Positions 47,113-57,010 of a stretch of 64,000 nucleotides of DNA are shown here, one piece after another. How positions within the stretch are numbered: position 1 is the stretch's first letter; each line of letters begins with the position of its first letter. Under the pieces are notes generated by a model that worked only from the letters and a program-made list of their open reading frames with translations, searched no databases and was not told where the DNA came from. The stretch lies in NCBI GenBank assembly GCA_029747585.1, contig JAPEVF010000009.1, forward strand, positions 151,369 through 215,368, given 5' to 3'. This DNA is from Pleurotus djamor. Taxonomy: Eukaryota; Basidiomycota; Agaricomycetes; Agaricales; Pleurotaceae. The translations under genes and the position numbers were made by a program.

Positions 47113-47510
47113 TATTTGCTATGATGGCCCAATTCGTGGAGGTTGTGAGCGGCGACATTCACACCTGTACGCCTGTTCTTCGCCGTATCAGAGAGCAAGG
47201 CTCTGGAAAAATCACTGTCATGCGGCGATCAACTTCTTCAACAACTTCGCACCATGACCGTCAATCCGAGCCCTTCGATGATCCCAGTCTCAGGTTGGCA
47301 TGTAACAACTCGTATAGATGAAAGAGGAACCCACAGTTGTACGGCGGAGGAAGGATTGAGGAATGGACGAAGGAGGTTTCGCTCACCTGCAGGGGCTGTT
47401 CAGACGCTCGGGGTGGTATGGTAAAAGGGAATCTCTTGCCGAATAAGCAAAGATTCCTGGCACTGATATTACAGTAGCTGCGTATTCATTTACACTGAAG
47501 TAATGAATAT
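47113..47510. other. Spacer between converging NLR3 and G7
   Basis: About 400 bases holding two converging 3' flanks. No gene recognised. Confidence 0.5.
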
Positions 47511-48888
47511 CTACTCGAAGTCTTCCTCAACACTTCGCTTGCCCTTCGCCTTCTTCTTGTTTTGAGGGGAAGGTGGAGGGGTCGGGTAGTTCGTAGCCAT
47601 GCAATCGCGAACACATTGCTGCCACTGGGCACCGACGAACCCGGAGAGCGTGCAAGCAACTTCACATTCTTGTTGCTATTTGTCGTGCGTGGGTTAGAAC
47701 AATTCAAAGCTATGATTGGGGAGAGGCCTTACTGTGGGACGACCACGGGGACCACGAGCCTCGAGTTCCTCAGCCTCACGCTTGCCCTTGGCTTTCTTCT
47801 TGTTTTGTGGTGAAGGTGGGGGAGTGGGGTAGTTGGTAGCCATACATTCGCGGACGCATTGCTGCCATTGGGCACCTACGAAACCAGAGAGCGTGCAAGC
47901 GACTTCACACTCTTGTTGCTAGCAACATCGTAGTGGGATGAGCATCAAAGATGGTGATTCGAGTGAAAGGAGAGACTTACCGTGGGACGACCACGGGGTC
48001 CACGAGCTTCGAGTTCTTCAGTCTCGCGCTTGCCCTTTGCCTTTTTCTTGTTCTGTGGGGATGGAGGAGGAGAAGGATAGTTCGTTGCCATACAATCCCG
48101 AACGCATTGTTGCCATTGAGCACCAACGAACCCAGACAGAGTGCACGCGACCTCACACTCTTGTTGCTATTCGACAGATACGATTAGGAATATAGAGCGA
48201 CTGAGTTGGGGGTGTAGCTCACCGTAGGTCGGCCACGAGGGCCTCGCGCCTCAAGTTCTTCAGCTTCACGCTTTCCTTTTGCCTTTTTCTTGTTCTGGGG
48301 AGACGGCGGTGGCGACGGGTAGTTGGTCGCCATGCACTCGCGCACGCATTGTTGCCATTGTGCGCCTACAAAACCAGACAGGGTACATGCAACCTCGCAT
48401 TCTTGTTGCTGTTCGAGAACAAGTTAGAATGCTCAGCGTGGTCGTCGGGAAATGTATTACCGTAGGTCGACCACGAGGCCCTCGAGCTTCGAGTTCGTCG
48501 TTATTGCGCTTTCCTTTTGCTTTCTTCTTATTTTGTGGAGAAGGTGGCGGTGACGGATAATTCGTAGCCATACAGTCGCGAACGCATTGCTGCCATTGGG
48601 CGCCAACGAATCCAGAGAGTGTACAAGCGACCTCGCATTCTTGTTGCTAATGGGATCGACAACAATCAGAGCATTGTCGTGTCATATGTTAGTCGGTACG
48701 TACCGTCGGTCGACCGCGGGGACCACGAGCTTCAAGGTCCCCACCATCTTCGACGTTTCTGATAAAGGAAAAGTATCAGCATGGTCGCGCGACACGATGT
48801 GATATGAAGCTTACGGGGTGGGTGATGCGCTGATCATAGCAGCGTAGGCCAAGGAAGCGAGAACAGCGAACTTCACAGAGAAGTACAT
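47511..48888 (-). CDS. G7: secreted polyprotein of five twin-CX3C modules
   Basis: From ATG 48888 the signal peptide is 'MYFSVKFAVLASLAYAAM' then 'ISASPTP', closest to G6. The propeptide exon ends 'DLEARGPRGRPT'. Five module exons follow; all keep CX3C-X12-CX3C and KGKR. Modules 4 and 5 carry 'NYPTPPPSP'. The last module ends 'KGKRSVEEDFE' at 47511. The first module spacer is 'NNDELEARGPRGRPT'. G6 and G7 match closely over coding, promoter and upstream DNA and are probably a recent duplicate pair that now brackets NLR3. Confidence 0.9.
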
Positions 48889-48985
48889 GGTGACGAAGTG
48901 GTGAGTACGAGTCAACGACGAGGAAAGTGGTGAAGAAGGTGATAAGAGCGGTGAGCCCGGCTCGAGGTGAGATGTAGGAGATGTG

Positions 48986-49043
48986 TTGAGAAGTGACCAG
49001 CACTGCTGAGGAAACTACCACTCCAAGGACAACGCCTTTTATA
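48986..49043 (-). promoter_or_regulatory. G7 core promoter: TATAAAAG plus shared initiator motif
   Basis: On the minus strand TATAAAAG (49043-49036) then CAGCAGTGCTGGTCACTTCT from 49008, followed by AACACATCTCC and CTCGAGCCGGGCTC; identical to the consensus. Confidence 0.75.
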
Positions 49044-49390
49044 CTCTCAGCGGGTACATCTAGTTCTTGCTCGACTTGCTTAGATCCCAGCCTCACACAC
49101 GAGAAGTGGAGTAGGATGTAGATAGCCCTGACCGGCATGATGGACGAATACGGCGTCATTGTTCAGCGCGTTCGAGACGAGGGTCACTTCGCATGGCCGC
49201 TTGTTTCCAGGAAGTGCATCAGTCCTGAAACGATTCCATAAGAATTGATAACAATCCGACAAGGAAAGTCCCTACCTTTTTCTGCGTTACAATGATCTAC
49301 ATAGTACATACTGCCGAATGTGGAGCTTGGTCAAGTGCCCATTCTCGCGCCTGGAGTGTTTCACAATAGTCTTGGTAGGGGCTTTGGTGT
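49044..49390 (-). promoter_or_regulatory. Conserved upstream block of G7
   Basis: Minus-strand reading gives GTGAAACACTC, GTAGATCATTG, TTTCAGGACTGATGCACTTCC, GGAAACAAG, CCATGCGAAGTGACCCTC, in the same order as upstream of G4-G6. The spacing to the TATA box is comparable. Confidence 0.55.
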
Positions 49391-50204
49391 CCTCCTTCTA
49401 CGTTGCAGCCGAAACGGAACCAAAATCGAGCATTCATTTGAAGATGCCATCAAAACCCAAGTAATCGTTGTTAAAGCTGGCGGTGAAGAGCCACAAGCCC
49501 TGGAAGTTTTCCATGGAATCTGGAATGGCGATCGGCAGTGTCATTCTACTATGCAATGTGAAAGCAGCTGGCGGAACCAAAGGGACGGCGTAGGACCAAG
49601 AGAAAGGTCAGCTGACGAAGATGATACAACGGCGAAACGATGGCTTACTTACTGGCCTGCTCTGGGAGACGTGAGTTGGAGGTACTAAGATGAGACCTGA
49701 TGAGATCTAGGAAAGAGGCGCCCAACGCCCAAGTTACAACCTGACCACAACCGTGACTCAAGTACTCACATCAACTTCCTCGGGCAACGCGACGTCGAAT
49801 TCGGATTTTCTCATTAAAATCTTCTGCGAAAGATCAGCGGCCTACGTACTAGTTTTTTCCGGNGAAATGAGCGAAACGAACCCCGGGTTTTCTTCAAGGT
49901 GTACTTACTGACCGCGAGTTGAACTTGCTTGAAGCTACGCCATGCAATACTCTAGTACTCATATGCTCACCATCTCTCAATGGACTTGCACAAAAAAGTC
50001 TTGAAAGAGTAACGAATCTGACTTCGCTCGCTGAAACACATACCCCATCCGATGCTCCTGACCGAGGGTTTCTGGGGAAGACGCGTCAGTCTGCACTGCA
50101 ACTCAGGGTTCTACTCTTTGCAGTGCTACCGGAGATGAGCCCAAGATAATCACTCCATCTCGGTATCCATGTCTTCACCCACTATGGCTACGTCTACGAA
50201 ATGG
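49391..50204. other. Intergenic between divergent G7 and G8
   Basis: No gene recognised; short plus-strand frames lack motifs. An N lies at 49863 beside a run of T. Confidence 0.45.
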
Positions 50205-50258
50205 TATAAAAGACCTGTGAAAGGATACTAGTTTTCTCAGCAGTGCCGGTCACTTCTC
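50205..50258 (+). promoter_or_regulatory. G8 core promoter: TATAAAAG plus shared initiator motif
   Basis: TATAAAAG at 50205-50212, then CAGCAGTGCCGGTCACTTCT from 50238 (one change from consensus), followed by CAGTCGAGCAGGTCTC, similar to G3. Confidence 0.7.
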
Positions 50259-50316
50259 TCCCCCAGTCGAGCAGGTCTCTTCTATCCAAACTCTTTTTCT
50301 AAACTATATCATCGCC

Positions 50317-50830
50317 ATGCGTTTCTCAATCAAACTCGCCCTTGTTGCTTTCTTGGCCCAAGTTGCACTCACCAACGCCATCCCAACGTCGTATGTACAC
50401 ATTTGATCCTAGTTCTATCTGACGCGGTAACTGATCTCATTCCTCGATCTAGGGATTACGACGATGAAAATGACAACGCACTTCAAGCCCGTGGACCAAG
50501 GCAACGACCTACAGTAAGTCAATAACGCTGTACCCCGTCAATCTGCTATCCTCATCCAAATCTCCACAGCAACAAGAATGTGAAGTCGCGTGTACCTTAG
50601 CTGGTGCGCAAGGCGCTGCGTGGACCGATTGCGTCAACCGATGCATGGCAAGCAACTATCCCTCTCCGCCACCGACACCAGGCAACAATCGTAAGGGCGG
50701 ACCTCAGCGAACGAGAAATGGTGGTGGCATCAAGATAAAGAAAAGTGAACCTAAGAAGACCGGGCCAAAGAAGTCGGAGCCTGCTCGTAAGAGTAAGCCT
50801 AGAAACGTCGAAGATGATGAAAGTGCATAG
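50317..50830 (+). CDS. G8: single-module secreted twin-CX3C protein with Lys-rich tail
   Basis: Three exons. The signal peptide is 'MRFSIKLALVAFLAQVAL' then 'TNAIPTS'; the second exon encodes 'ALQARGPRQRPT', with Gln replacing Gly in the usual RGPRGRPT. The single module reads 'QQECEVACTLAGAQGAAWTD', CVNRC, 'MASNYPSPPPTPGNN', so the hairpin and Pro-rich part match G2. Instead of KGKR and further modules it has a Lys/Pro tail ('KIKKSEPKKTGPKKSEPARK') like that of G3, ending 'RNVEDDESA' at 50830. It therefore joins the two subtypes: G2-type hairpin with G3-type tail. It is divergently oriented from G7. Confidence 0.85.
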
Positions 50831-51073
50831 ATAGATTGGTTTTTTGGCTAGACCTTTTAATCCCAGTACATTTTTTTTTCCATTTTGCTTCGGCGCTCGA
50901 GGGTTCTTCCTTCAGCTCGTATGATGCTAAGGCCTGGGGATAAACGTATCGATAAACATTTGGACGATAAATGGAAGTACAGGTACAGAAGCCGAGAGCA
51001 CCATAAAGAAAACAAAACGAGTAGACGGGTTAAGCGATCTTCTGTGAGTACAAACCCTGCAAGATTGATATCT

Positions 51074-51700
51074 TTACAACGCGAGCAACGCCTCCAAATT
51101 CCCCGCGCTTGCCAACTGATGGGCTTTCTTGAATCCTTCTTCGTCTTGAGGGAGTTTCACCTCCCTTTGAACACCTGACGCATCGACGAAGCGAAGGACA
51201 TCAGGAAGCGCGCATTCGCTTGCCGAAGTAAATCCAAGTCCATCCTTCTCATCAACGGCTTCGCCTCGTGCAGCGACGCTTTCAAGGAGCCAACCAGCGG
51301 ATTTCGCAGCAGTACAAGTGCTACACACGGAGATGCCTAAATCACACAGATAGAAAGATAAGGATCAGCGACTGGGTGCTATTATATGAAGACGGATTTT
51401 TACATACACGTCTGGGGGGCGGAACTCCCACCACTGGTCTCGAAATTCAAGCACGCATTATCTGCGAAGCCTTCGCCGATCCAGATTTGACCGGCAGGGG
51501 GGGTTGACGAAGTCGATACCGAAGCCAAAGTTGGTTGGCCAACCACGGCAGCAAACATTGTTGGGGAGGTTGGTGCAGCAGGAAAATAAGGCTGTTGCAG
51601 CGCAGGAGAACTGGGTGGACGCGCACACGTCCATCGCAGAGATATGGACGACTTGGGTGAGGAAGATGAGGGCGATAGATGTAGTGAGTTTGGAGAACAT
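51074..51700 (-). CDS. Small secreted cysteine-rich protein, with homopolymer frameshift
   Basis: From ATG 51700 the signal peptide 'MFSKLTTSIALIFLTQVV' precedes a Cys-rich part ('CASTQFSCAATALFSCCTN', then 'LPNNVCCRG'). After 'FGFGIDFVNPP' the frame must shift by one at seven Gs (51497-51503 on the plus strand) to continue as 'AGQIWIGEGFADNACLNFET', then 'GGSSAPQTC'. An intron (GTATGT..TTAG) joins to 'ISVCSTCTAAKSAGWLLESV', ending 'NLEALLAL' at 51074. The product would be about 190 aa. Six Gs instead of seven would restore the frame, so either a sequencing error or a recent disabling mutation is likely. A TATAAAAA box lies near 51801-51810. The Cys pattern is unlike the G family and I do not recognise the fold; the type is that of small secreted effector-like proteins. 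Confidence 0.6.
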
Positions 51701-51811
51701 TTCGGCGATGAGATTCCTGAGATTCGAAGAGAGTTGAATCTGGGTCTTGGGTCGCTGGTGACTGAGGCTGAAGACTGGAGATCATGCATTGAGCAAAGCA
51801 GTTTTTATACC

Positions 51812-52925
51812 GTTTCCTCCATTATATTTGCGAAGCTTTGAGAAGTTCGAGTGTTTTGCAGATAGTAAGATCCGACGGGCCGTGGCGAGCATGAGAGAGG
51901 TTTGAAGGAGACAGTCAAGTAAATCTGCGAGGCATGATCTTGGTAGGAAGTGAAAGGGACAGGGACAAAGACCAGGGACAGAGGATATTTGACGGGAGCT
52001 TCCATGAGTCTCCGTGGACATCGAACTCCATTCTGAGCGAATACATTGGAGTTATAGTCAAAGTACTATCATCGAGGGGGGAAAAACCATCCGTGCGGTG
52101 AACCTATTCAAGGACTCGAGGCAATCATGCGGACGAAGGCTCTGGAAAAAGATTATAGGCGCAGTTGACGAGCAGAAGCCCGACACGCACAAGCACCACT
52201 AGACAGGCCACGATGTCTCTTTCCGTCTGGTGATCAAACATGTAAGTAAGTATAGAAAAACACGGAACCAAAAATACTTACATCAATAGACTTGGAGCGG
52301 AACGACGCAAAAATACATCGGCAGAATTGACTTCTCCCACAACTTGTCTGTGTCTAGAGAAAATCGTTCTAAAAATGAGTGAAGTCCATGAGGTTCTAGC
52401 CAGGCGCAGCCCGGCAGGGGTGTACCGATTGCATTCCGAGGGCGAGTATCTGAGGATCTGCATCTTTTCAGAGCAAACGAAGACCCCAACAGCCTTGTTA
52501 TAAAGTTCCTTCTCCCGTCTCCACCTCCGTGAAAGTCGCTGATAGAGCTACGGGCCGAAGCATGGCGAGAAGAAACACGACGTGTCGGAAAACGCGTCAA
52601 CTGGCGACTAGTTCTTAAGTGAACCGTGGAGGAGATAGATATCAAGGTGATCCAGATTTAAGTACTTAGGGACGCGGCACGTTCGAGTGCAAGTGGTAGT
52701 TTGGGGGTACTTATTCAGTGAAGAAGACGAGTCGCTTGCCTCCTTGAGCTTCGGAACCCCGGGAATTGGAAGGTGCACATTTTGTGCACATTTCAATGAT
52801 GGACAAGAGCAAGTCGTTGGAACTTGTGAGGATCAGTTCTGACCGTGCGAATTGTTCTTCCCACGATCAATGGCGACGTTCGACGTTCAATCTCTGGGTC
52901 TGTTCATCTACGTAGTACGGATTGC
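51812..52925. other. Intergenic, no supported gene
   Basis: Several short minus-strand frames (for example 52283-52645) lack recognisable motifs. The right end is the promoter side of the first F-box-like gene. Confidence 0.4.
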
Positions 52926-54088
52926 ATGTCGACGAAGGTATCCCGACTCCCGCATGAACTTATTGCCCAGGTTGTCGACTTTATCGATGCCAAGGACAAA
53001 TTTTCCCTCCTCAATGTACTCGTTTCGTGTCGCATCCTTTGCAATATCGCTGAACCACGGTTCTACCATGAAGCTGTCTTCACCGAGACATTAAACAACA
53101 GTTCGCAACTGGTATCACGCGTGGAGGCATTTCACCATCAAATATCAAAGGGAAATGCTCGCTTGGCGCCCTTCGTTCGCAGGTTCACGTTCTTCACCGA
53201 CCATACAAAGCCTATGATTTATGATGTCTCTATCATCGCTGAAATACTCCCATTACTTGTCAACCTGGAGTACTTTCGATTATCGTACTTCAACAGGGAC
53301 ATCCCCAGTATCTCTATCCTAAAAGCATTCCGCACCGACAAACTTCGAACTTGTATCTGGGATTCAATACCTGTGGAAGAGACATCTTGCTTCGAGGAAT
53401 TTTTGGAGTTGCATTCTTCAATCCGACACCTCGAAGTACCCTTTACGTTTCATGTCGACGCTCTTTCGGCTGACTCCCTACCTCATCTAACGAAGCTCGC
53501 AGCAAATATCAGAGTCACTTGGGCCCTCATCCTGACAAGGCCAATCACCCACCTAAACCTCATCTCAGAGTTTCCTAGCTTTCTCCGCGGTCCAACCGTC
53601 AGCCAGGTTTTCTCGAAAATAACGCATTTCCGCGCGCCAGTCGGGTTCGGTGCGGTGCATCTCATGAAGGCGATTAGCCATATGCCTGATCTTCGATGTT
53701 TGAGTTATCGTCCCTCCGTGAGCTTTGATTTCCATTGTAAAATGTTATGAGTCACGCTAACATAATAAAATCTCTAATGATGCAGTACATAGGTGCTCCC
53801 GCAGAGGAACTCCCCCAATTATTCGCCTCCAATGAAGCTCACTTGACCCTCAAGAAGTTGGCGTATTTTGCAATTGAGCCCTTCCATCCGTTGGGTCTCA
53901 AGATTGATGTCGTCTTCGATCTATTCAAGAAAGTTCCTTCCCTTGTTGTTCTCGACGCGAAAGACGATCATACCCCGAGTTTCACTCGTTATCGTCGCGA
54001 CGGCTCCTCTGTTGTTATGCCCCTCCCAATGTTCCAGGGAACTTGGCCATCTGAATACGAGCTTTCACATATTCTACGGACACTGTAA
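52926..54088 (+). CDS. F-box-like protein 1
   Basis: Two exons: the first starts 'MSTKVSRLPHELIAQVVDFI', a degenerate F-box of the type common in Agaricomycetes (LPHEL..VVDFI), and ends at 'SYRPS' before a GTGAGC intron; the second starts 'YIGAPAEELPQLF' and ends '..LSHILRTL' at 54088. The body is Leu-rich with repeated strand-helix pattern ('HLEVPF', 'LTKLAANI', 'MPDLRCLSY'), suggesting LRR-like substrate binding. F-box proteins bring targets to SCF ubiquitin ligases; the target is unknown. An upstream in-frame ATG at 52845 exists, but alignment to the next paralogue supports 52926. It heads a tandem array of three. Confidence 0.75.
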
Positions 54089-54349
54089 CTGGGTAGGAAA
54101 AAGTAAACAACCTTTGCGTTCTTCTTTCTGTGCGTCAAAATTCACCAAGACTACAGGGTCTGTACGTTGTGATTTGCCAGCTCCGGCGTAGGGGCATTTG
54201 TGGGTTTAGTTTCAATCGAGTGTCCTTGCGCCGGTCTATCAACCTGCCGTAGTTCATCTAGTTCTGGCGCTCAACACGGCCCGTCGATTCCGCGGCGCCA
54301 CATCACGATCTGATGATTGATAACAGCAGCTTCCTTGTGAGCCACAGCG

Positions 54350-55519
54350 ATGTCGATGAAGAGGTCTCAACTCCCGCATGAACTTCTCACTCATGTCGTC
54401 GACTTTATCGACCCCGAGGACAAATCAACCCTTCTCAACATGCTCGTTTCGTGCCGCACCTTTTTCGACATTGCTGAACCACAATTCTACCGCGACGCCG
54501 TGTTCGTCCATACACCTAGAGGTCCTTCGTGCCTGGAAGATAGAATGAAGGGGTTCTATGAGCAAATATCAAAAGAAAATGCTCGCTTGGCTGCCTGCGT
54601 TCGCAAGTTCATGTTCATTTCAGATCCTGCCAGAGCGACGCCTTTCGATGGAAACATCATCATTCAAATACTCCCATTACTTATCAACTTGGACTACTTT
54701 CGGTTTTCTCACTTCCACGGGAGAGTACCATCGATGTCCATCTTGAAATCGCTTCGCTCGCCCAAACTCCAAACCCTCATCTCGGATTCCATGATCGTTG
54801 AAGAGACACCTTACTTTGAGGATTTTTTGGGTTCACATCCATCAATCCAACACCTCGAAATCACCCGCATGCCTCATATGATATATCTTCCGCCCACCTT
54901 CTTGCCTTGTCTACGAAAGCTCGCGGCAACTTTCCCTCTCGCCATGGCCCTTCTCCCCGAAAGGCATATTACCCACCTGAAGCTTGACTCATTTATAGCC
55001 CAATCGCTAATATCTTTCGGCGGTCTAACGCCAGCCCTTACTCAAGCCTTTTCAAAAATAACCCATCTCTGTGGACGCAACACTACCGAGCTCTTGCAAT
55101 TGATCCCATACATGCCTGATCTTCGGTGTTTGACCTATTATCCGGTCCGATTCCCACTGTTCACCTTATATAACAATGCTGAACTCGCGCGATTCCAGCA
55201 ATTCGGCTCCCCTTCCAACGATCTCCCTCAGTTCTTCTGTGCAGCTGATGCCCACTCCAGACCCAAGAAGTTGGAGTACTTTTCCATTGACGCCTTTATC
55301 AATCTGGATTTCGAAGCAAACGATGTCGCCCTTGATCTGTTCAGGAGTGTCCCTTCCCTTCGTGTCTTCGATTATGCTGGAGATCTCTCTATAAACTTCA
55401 CTCGGTATCGTTGCGACGGCGAATCCGTTGTCATGCGGCGCCCGATGTTTGAGGGTGGCTGGCCATCCGAGCAAGAGCTTTCGCATATTCTACAAACTCG
55501 CGTTCAAGCAGATTACTAG
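54350..55519 (+). CDS. F-box-like protein 2
   Basis: A single frame of 389 aa beginning 'MSMKRSQLPHELLTHVVDFI', clearly paralogous to the preceding gene along its length ('LLNMLVSCRTFFDIAEPQFY', 'ILPLLINLDYFRFSHF', 'MPDLRCLTYYP', 'MFEGGWPSEQELSHIL'). The intron present in the neighbour before 'GAPAEELPQLF' is absent here: the equivalent region reads straight through ('FQQFGSPSNDLPQFF'). Role as for its neighbour, by family. Confidence 0.75.
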   Translation: MSMKRSQLPHELLTHVVDFIDPEDKSTLLNMLVSCRTFFDIAEPQFYRDAVFVHTPRGPSCLEDRMKGFYEQISKENARLAACVRKFMFISDPARATPFDGNIIIQILPLLINLDYFRFSHFHGRVPSMSILKSLRSPKLQTLISDSMIVEETPYFEDFLGSHPSIQHLEITRMPHMIYLPPTFLPCLRKLAATFPLAMALLPERHITHLKLDSFIAQSLISFGGLTPALTQAFSKITHLCGRNTTELLQLIPYMPDLRCLTYYPVRFPLFTLYNNAELARFQQFGSPSNDLPQFFCAADAHSRPKKLEYFSIDAFINLDFEANDVALDLFRSVPSLRVFDYAGDLSINFTRYRCDGESVVMRRPMFEGGWPSEQELSHILQTRVQADY

Positions 55520-55849
55520 TAGATGTCTTTCTGTCCCTTGAGGATTACATAGTGCGTATGAACCATTGTAAACTTTAACTATTTCACGGATAAATCACAA
55601 CTTCCAGCCATGTAATATATAGGCAAGCGTAGGGGGGGTGTACGGACTTTCTAAGAGTCTTGATCAGGCGGCCTGGGGCTGCATCTGTAATTGAATAATT
55701 AACTGCACTGTCAACGTTCAACAAGCCTAGATATCGAGCCTCGGGCTTTGTTCGAGGAAGTAAGTGCTCGTGCGAATCACCTATCCCACGATCAATCTCT
55801 AACATCACTCGGAAGTATTTTGATCTGGGTTGCCTTCAAAGGTTCAAGC

Positions 55850-57010
55850 ATGTCGAAGCGACTTCCACCAGAACTTCTTCTCTATGCGGTTGAACATATC
55901 CACGTTGAGGACAAGACTTCTCTTCTCAACTTACTCGTTTCGTGTCGCACCTTTCACGCCATCGCCGAGCCACGTTTCTACTGCGATGCTGTATTCATGC
56001 CTGGGCCACCTAATGATACTTCGCGCCTGGTGAAAAGTCTGAAGGGTTTTTATGAGCAAATATCAAAAGAAAATGCCCGTCTAGCCCCCTTCGTCCAACG
56101 GTTCACCTTCACCCGTAATCTATTCATGCGTACGCTTTGTGATGTCTCTATCATCATCGACATTCTCCCATTGCTTGTCAACTTGGAATACTTTCGCTGG
56201 TCGCCCTTTGACACCACTATCCACAATACTTCTATCTTCAATACATTTCGCTTCGACGTCATTCGAACGTTCATTCTAGATACCATGCCCTCTGAAGACT
56301 CCTCACCTTAGAGAGAGTTTTTGGAGTCACATCCTTTAATTAGTCACCTCGAAGTACCTTTCGTACGTCATATCGACCCTCTTCCTCCCTCCTCCCTACC
56401 ACACCTACGGAAGTTCTCGGCCAACTTTCCGGTCACATGGGCCTTCCTCCCCGAAAGACATATAACCCACCTGAGCCTCATCATGTTCGAATGCATGACA
56501 CATCGTGCTCCAACTCTGTTCAAACTCTCCATAATCACCCATTTCCAGGCGCCAATGCAGGTGGATCTAGAACATCTTCTAGAGCTGATCTCTCATATGC
56601 CTCACCTTCGATGTTTGGTATATCCTCTGGACGTAAGTGATCCACCCAGCACAGCCTACCAAAAGCGCTGACAACAATATTATCATTTCAGGGCTTGAGC
56701 ATGTCCTTGAGGCTTGCCGGGCCTTAGCCAATTTTTCGCTTCTAATCAAGTTGGATCACTCCATAAGTTAGAGTACTTCGCGATTCTTCCTCGACGTCCT
56801 TTTGGCTTTGAGGCCGATATGACGCTTGTTTTGTTCAAGAATGTTCCCTCCCTTCGCATCTTCGACTCGAAAGATGATGATTGCCCCAGGTTCACTCGGT
56901 ATCACCACGACGGCCATACTGTTGTTATGCCCCTCCCTATGTTCCAAGGCACTTGGCCATCTGACCGCGAGCTCTGGCGTATGTCACCTCGCGTTCAGGC
57001 AAACTACTAG
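55850..57010 (+). pseudogene. F-box-like gene 3, interrupted by in-frame stop
   Basis: It starts 'MSKRLPPELLLYAVEHIHVE' and follows its two neighbours ('LLVSCRTFHAIAEPRFYCDA', 'ILPLLVNLEYFRWSPF') until 'SEDSSP', where TAG at 56309-56311 stands at the place of 'YFEDFL'/'CFEEFL' in the paralogues. The homologous reading resumes at once ('REFLESHPLISHLEVPF') and continues to 'MPHLRCLVYPLD', a GTAAGT intron, and '..LSQFFASNQVG' to '..RVQANY' at 57010; the frame around the second exon start is also disturbed. At least one clear lesion makes a full-length protein unlikely. Confidence 0.7.

Noticed and set aside
25612..48888. Reading the module arrays as cyclic RiPP precursors
   Set aside because: Core would be about 60 residues with four Cys rather than a short core peptide, and no tailoring enzyme such as a DUF3328 or methyltransferase protein lies nearby.
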